Origin: Antilocapra americana
Taxonomy: Eukaryota; Chordata; Mammalia; Artiodactyla; Antilocapridae
Length of the DNA stretch: 64,000 bases
Assembly (NCBI GenBank): GCA_007570785.1
Contig: ML660201.1
Span: 44,664,473 to 44,728,472, forward strand
Reading direction: 5' to 3'
This document shows, piece by piece, positions 61,401-64,000 of this stretch. Both the position numbers and the translations under genes were made by a program. The notes beneath the pieces are model-generated. The model had not been told where the DNA came from. It searched no databases and saw nothing but the letters and a program-made list of their open reading frames with translations. Within the stretch, counting starts at the first letter, position 1. The number at the start of each line of letters is the position of its first letter.

Positions 61401-62223
61401 GAGACTTCCTTTATGGTCTAGTGGCTGAGACTCTGTTCCCCAATGCTAGAGGCTTGGGATTGATCCCTGGTCACAGAACTAGATTTCATATGACACAACT
61501 AAGATCTTGGTGTTGCCAAATAAACAAATGATTAAAAAAAAGGGGGGGGGTGACTGCCTAAGTAATTAGCAGGAATTTGGGAACGCATAGCACAGGGAAA
61601 GCAGTTGAGGGCAAAAGGCACAGGTCAGGCAACATAGCAAAGGCAAGGAAAACATAGAAGAAAAAAAAAAATCACAACTTTAGAAGTTACAGGCTTCTAG
61701 ATTCCAACTTTACAGAAAGATTCCAAAGATTCTTAGGCTTATGTGAATGAGGCACTGACCAATTCCCAACAGATACCAACATGCAATCCATAAGGTAGAA
61801 CACTGGCCACTGTTTCAACTTTAAAGATGTGAAAACTAAAAGTGCCTACTTTGTGGGGTTAGGACAGTGATTCCATGAGATAATGTATGCAAAGAACTGA
61901 GCCTGGCACAGAGTAACCTCCTCAGCATGACCCTCATCAGCACTGTGCAGGAGAACTGCTTCCAGGGTCTTAAAATGAATGCAGACATCCCACCACCCTC
62001 TACTTCATTGCTAAGGACACTTACTCTCATTAGCTGGAGGGGTTTCTGTGACCTGCTGGCAGAGTACTGCTGAAGTGGACAGGGCCCGAGGGGCTGGCTT
62101 GGCCCCAATTTCCATCATCTTAGGGCAGTTTTGGGCATAGAACAATAGAGATTTGCCTGCCTTCTGCAGAAAGGCTTGAGGCACTCGGGATAAGAATGGG
62201 CAGCGACGAACAACAGTCTCCAT
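49425..62223 (-). CDS. ALAS1: 5-aminolevulinate synthase 1 (housekeeping, mitochondrial), 640 aa, ten coding exons
   Basis: ALAS1 condenses glycine and succinyl-CoA to 5-aminolevulinate with pyridoxal phosphate in the mitochondrial matrix. This is the rate-limiting step of haem synthesis outside erythroid cells. Exons: 62223-62025, 58259-58032, 57257-57108, 56299-56077, 55214-55030, 54487-54308, 53975-53811, 51865-51597, 50897-50735 and 49585-49425, all GT-AG, 1923 bases in frame. Length equals human ALAS1. The start [12 protein letters not shown] opens the targeting sequence. Three haem-regulatory Cys-Pro motifs are intact (C8-P9, C33-P34, C108-P109). The catalytic Schiff-base lysine is K445 in GTLGKAIG, just after the exon 8/9 junction. 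Residue 267 is built across a splice junction as Ile (human Met). The C-terminus reads SKLVSAQA. Confidence 0.97.
49586..50734 (-). other. ALAS1: ALAS1 last intron
   Basis: It contains a sense-strand (plus) L1M 3' fragment at about 49640-50095 ('ataatagtcaaaaagtggaa'). The remainder to 50734 is unique sequence. Confidence 0.8.
49640..50095 (+). mobile_element. L1M 3'-end fragment
   Basis: The phrases 'ccaattgatggacaaacaaa' and 'gtatgtgaattctatcttaa' place it at the L1 3' UTR. It is diverged and lacks a clear A tail. Confidence 0.75.
51866..53810 (-). other. ALAS1: ALAS1 intron between exons ending in K445 context
   Basis: A 1.9-kb intron, mostly unique sequence, with one Bov-tA at 53572-53765 close to the upstream exon. 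The stretch 52.25-53.5 kb shows nothing I recognise. Confidence 0.8.
53572..53765 (-). mobile_element. Bov-tA SINE, minus strand
   Basis: 'gtcgctaagttttgtctgac' through 'attctttaccactgagtcag'. It lies only about 45 bases from the donor side of the ALAS1 exon at 53811-53975. Confidence 0.9.
55215..56076 (-). other. ALAS1: ALAS1 intron with homopolymeric acceptor tract
   Basis: An 862-base intron with no recognised transposon. On the transcribed strand its acceptor is preceded by 18 consecutive T residues (55218-55235) and reads TAAG at the exon border. Confidence 0.85.
56515..56706 (+). mobile_element. Bov-tA SINE
   Basis: Head 'ggtagctcagttggtaaaga' and tail 'attggacatgactgagcaat'. It lies in an ALAS1 intron, opposite to transcription. 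Confidence 0.9.
56820..57000 (-). mobile_element. CHR-type SINE, minus strand
   Basis: It starts in a T-run, reads 'taatttggctgcactgggtc', and ends 'cattggaccaccaggcaagt'. Similar gggcatggtttt and gggacatggttttt flank it as a decayed target-site duplication. Confidence 0.85.
57451..57553. repeat. 103-bp segment, copy 1 of a near-identical pair
   Basis: It runs from agccagctgtgagg to atcagacaatttt. It recurs at 59725-59826 with only a few substitutions and a change in the T/C homopolymer length. It does not resemble any SINE in the window. It lies in the ALAS1 intron between coding exons 2 and 3. Confidence 0.9.
58993..59112 (+). mobile_element. CHR-type SINE
   Basis: Head 'ggcagtccagtggttaggac' and tail 'gccatgtggcatggccaaaa'. 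Confidence 0.85.
59236..59352 (+). mobile_element. CHR-type SINE
   Basis: Head 'acttccctggtggtccagtg', then 'ttcagtccctggttggggaa'. It is the same family as the copy 130 bases upstream but an independent insertion. Confidence 0.85.
59465..59636 (-). mobile_element. Bov-tA SINE, minus strand
   Basis: 'gtgaaagtcgctcagtcacg' through 'ctttaccagctgagccacct'. The middle is shortened relative to full-length copies. Confidence 0.88.
59725..59826. repeat. 103-bp segment, copy 2 of a near-identical pair
   Basis: Direct-orientation copy of 57451-57553, in the next upstream ALAS1 intron (between coding exons 1 and 2). Differences I see are 'acattcaagt' against 'acattaaagt', 'ctgcgcccacc' against 'ctgcacccgcc', and the pyrimidine-run length. 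Confidence 0.9.
60190..60512 (+). mobile_element. L1M 3' end with A tail
   Basis: 'ctgtatgattccacttaagt', 'gtctgccagggcctggggga' and 'tatatgcactttgccacagt' followed by an A-run mark an L1M terminus. Similar diverged text continues weakly to about 60880. Confidence 0.7.
61158..61312 (+). mobile_element. Bov-tA SINE, internally deleted
   Basis: The head 'ggcttccctggtggctcaga' joins directly to 'agaaggaaatggcaagccac', so the segment usually encoding the second half of the tRNA part is missing. The tail reads 'gtcggacccaactgagcaac'. Confidence 0.88.
61404..61545 (+). mobile_element. CHR-type SINE
   Basis: 'ttcctttatggtctagtggc' head, 'gattgatccctggtcacaga' B-box region, and an A-rich tail running into a G-run. 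Confidence 0.8.
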
Positions 62224-62243
62224 CTCCCGGAGGTACACTGATC
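62224..62243 (-). other. ALAS1: ALAS1 exon 2 5' UTR segment
   Basis: Twenty bases between the acceptor (TGCAG before 62243) and the ATG at 62223. Human ALAS1 likewise starts translation shortly inside its second exon. Confidence 0.85.
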
Positions 62244-63250
62244 CTGCACAAAGATGAGGAGTGACACCAACACTTGTTAATATTCGTGCAAATACCACCC
62301 AAAGGTCACTGGATTGTCACCTGAAGTTTGTGGCAAGGGTACCCTGGGATACTAAAGAGTCTCAAAAATGTCTAAGGATAGCACTGATGAGGGGCTAAAA
62401 AGTGGTGACCACACTCAACCCGGATCACCATCTTCTTCATTCCCCAGCTGCCTACAAAGGCACCTGCAAAGCTACTTTACCAAATACCGTAAATAATGAT
62501 GATTAATAACCAGGGGGTTGGGACATGAGGGCCAAGTCAGGAACAGGTTTGGGAGGTCAGAGGCTCCTTGAGGAAGATGTACCGGGCAGATAAGACACCT
62601 TGGAACCCACCCAGGTGGTGAAGTGAGGCCAGGGAAGAAGCCACTGTCATCCATCCAGGCACAGAGAGGACTCTTAGGGATTCTGATCTTCTCCTGGTCC
62701 CCACCACACCCTCCCAAAACTCCCAAGAAGGCATCCAGTCCAGCCCTGGGTTCCTGAGGCCAGGATTTCCCCATGGGTATGCCCCTACAGTTCCATGAGC
62801 TGGGCATAACTGAGAAAGGAGAGGCGTACAGAAGGCCAAGGGTACAAGGGGAAACGCCGCTTGGACTAACTAGGAAGAAGCAAGAGTTAAGAAACGAGGG
62901 CCCCTGGGGCTGGCGGAAAGCGGTGGTCCTGGGCAGAGGAGGTCAGAAGTTACGGGCAGAGGTGGGGGAGGAAGTGTCTAGGACTCGAGATTAACAAGGT
63001 GTCTAAGACAGGAATTCGAAAGCGGTCGGTTAAATGGGGAATGGCCATTCAAAGCGGTCGGTTAAGAGGGGACTGGCGGAAGGGGCCGATCTGGTAGGAG
63101 ATCGGACGCAAAAAAAGTTGACCCCGAGGTGGCGGGCAGCGCGGTGGGGGATGGGGTCCCAACGGCGAGGGCAGCGGGGCGCCGGCAGGCAGGACACGCG
63201 AGGGGCGGGTTGCCCCCGGCTGCGCCGCACGCAGAGCGTGGGGCCCTCAC

Positions 63251-63338
63251 CTGCGCGGGGAACTCGGCGGAGGTGGCGGAGGCCGCAGGTACCCAAGCGG
63301 AAGCGTCGAACCAAGCCTTGCCCTTGTCTGCGAGAATC
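63251..63338 (-). other. ALAS1: ALAS1 noncoding exon 1
   Basis: The exon ends in a CGCAG/GTGAGG donor at 63251. Its start is inferred to lie about 25-30 bases downstream of the TATA box, giving an exon of about 88 bases. It is GC-rich and lacks an in-frame start leading into the coding exon. Confidence 0.7.
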
Positions 63339-63362
63339 CTCAGGCCGCGAGCCCTGTCGTCC

Positions 63363-63429
63363 TAATATACGCCCAGATGGGCAGCTGCGCATGCGCCGGG
63401 CGAGGGCGAGCGCGGCCTCTGCGCAGGCG
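63363..63429 (-). promoter_or_regulatory. ALAS1: ALAS1 core promoter: TATA box plus two NRF-1-type sites
   Basis: On the minus strand TATATTA lies at 63369-63363. Upstream are an exact NRF-1 palindrome TGCGCATGCGCC (63386-63397) and a second, imperfect site tgcgcaggcg (63420-63429). NRF-1 control of the mammalian ALAS1 promoter through paired sites is established, and the TATA element matches that promoter type. The match supports the gene start and orientation. Confidence 0.8.
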
Positions 63430-63480
63430 TGCCGCCGAGAGGGCGGGCGCGAGGCGAGGAGGCGGGGCTTGGACTTGGAC

Positions 63481-64000
63481 TTGGACTTGGTGGAGAGGGC
63501 TTTACTGGGACTGCCTGTGGCGGGGATGAAGTGCAGTGCTGTGGGCGGATACCTTCATCCCGCACCACCTTGCCGCTTCCCCCGCCAGGTACCCCTGTGC
63601 TTCAGAACCATTTGTGGGGCATAAAAGGGCAAAGTTGCGGGGGAGGGAAGCACCACCAGGGCAACTGAGGGGTTAAATGACCATAAACATAGTGCCTTGG
63701 GTATAGAGGAGAGAGGGGAAACAAGGAGTCCCAGACCAGGGTCTTAAGCAGCATCTGACCCACCCAGGCTTGTTTTTATGTGGGTGGGAGTGGGGGAAAG
63801 GGAAGGGCAGGGAGGCTTCCCGGAGGAGATGGGGCTGGAATAAGCACGGTGTGGTCCTGGGAGTGATTCCCAGGGACCTGGAGGGAGGGATTCTAGGAGC
63901 AGAAGCGGAAGACCTAGCTGTGGCACTTTGTGGTCTGAGATAAAGGGACTTGATGCAGAGAAAGAACACAGGGAACAGGGCTGGATGGAACCCACACGCT
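63481..64000. other. ALAS1 upstream flank
   Basis: Unique GC-moderate sequence with a short ttggac hexamer repeat at about 63467-63489. No gene is recognised. In human the next gene beyond ALAS1 is POC1A, which would lie beyond the right edge. Confidence 0.5.

Larger units (their letters stand above)
58260..62024 (-). other. ALAS1: ALAS1 intron between first and second coding exons
   Basis: A 3.8-kb intron packed with retroposons: two CHR SINEs, two Bov-tA, an L1 tail and one further CHR, plus copy 2 of the 103-bp segment. The 58.4-58.97 and 61.55-62.0 kb stretches are unrecognised unique sequence. Confidence 0.85.
63030..63480. promoter_or_regulatory. ALAS1: CpG island over ALAS1 exon 1
   Basis: Dense CpG spans the first exon, the start of intron 1 and the promoter. 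Long open frames on both strands here (for example 63034-63624 plus) reflect base composition rather than coding. Confidence 0.7.

Noticed and set aside
63034..63624. 196-codon plus-strand open frame opposite ALAS1 exon 1
   Set aside because: CpG-island composition explains the lack of stops. No homology is recognised.
1..64000. A novel multi-gene system in this window
   Set aside because: All five recognisable genes are standard mammalian genes in conserved synteny, and the gaps hold known repeat classes or unrecognised non-coding sequence. Nothing supports an undescribed system.

Overview
This window is nuclear DNA from a ruminant (Pecora-type) mammal. The evidence is intron-split vertebrate genes plus ruminant-specific retroposons: Bov-A2 and Bov-tA SINEs, a BovB LINE 3' end, and many tRNA-derived CHR-type SINEs. 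The gene order WDR82 - PPM1M - TWF2 - TLR9 - ALAS1 matches the conserved block on human 3p21, read in the opposite orientation. The species cannot be fixed from sequence alone. All gene models below were assembled by hand from splice sites, reading phase and remembered mammalian orthologues. Every complete model gives an uninterrupted protein of the expected length.

Layout. 1-~9.5 kb: the 3' half of WDR82 (+), with the last six coding exons and a long 3' UTR. ~11.35-15.97 kb: PPM1M (-), ten coding exons with a CpG-rich 5' end, convergent with WDR82. ~16-24.3 kb: gene-free and repeat-rich, with CHR SINEs, Bov-A2, Bov-tA, L1 and a BovB tail. ~24.3-33.84 kb: TWF2 (+), nine exons, first intron 3.5 kb. 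~36.08-40.36 kb: TLR9 (+), a first coding exon carrying only the ATG and one large exon for the rest. 40.4-49.3 kb: gene-free, with a hAT remnant, LTR-like pieces, SINEs and a scrambled L1. 49.27-63.34 kb: ALAS1 (-), ten coding exons plus one noncoding first exon behind a TATA box and two NRF-1-type sites. 63.4-64 kb: upstream flank.

Function. The genes share no pathway. WDR82 is a chromatin/transcription adaptor (SETD1 and PNUTS-PP1 complexes). PPM1M is a PP2C-family phosphatase. TWF2 is an actin-monomer and capping-protein binder. TLR9 is the endosomal CpG-DNA sensor. ALAS1 is the rate-limiting enzyme of housekeeping haem synthesis. They are linked by synteny only.

I found no undescribed system. 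The items most worth a second look are: a ~103-bp near-identical duplicated segment in two ALAS1 introns; an ALAS1 splice acceptor behind an 18-base homopolymer; an open reading frame running into TLR9 exon 2 from the intron; a near-perfect 20-bp-arm palindrome in the WDR82 3' UTR; and an Oct/AP-1/Ets motif cluster in front of TLR9.
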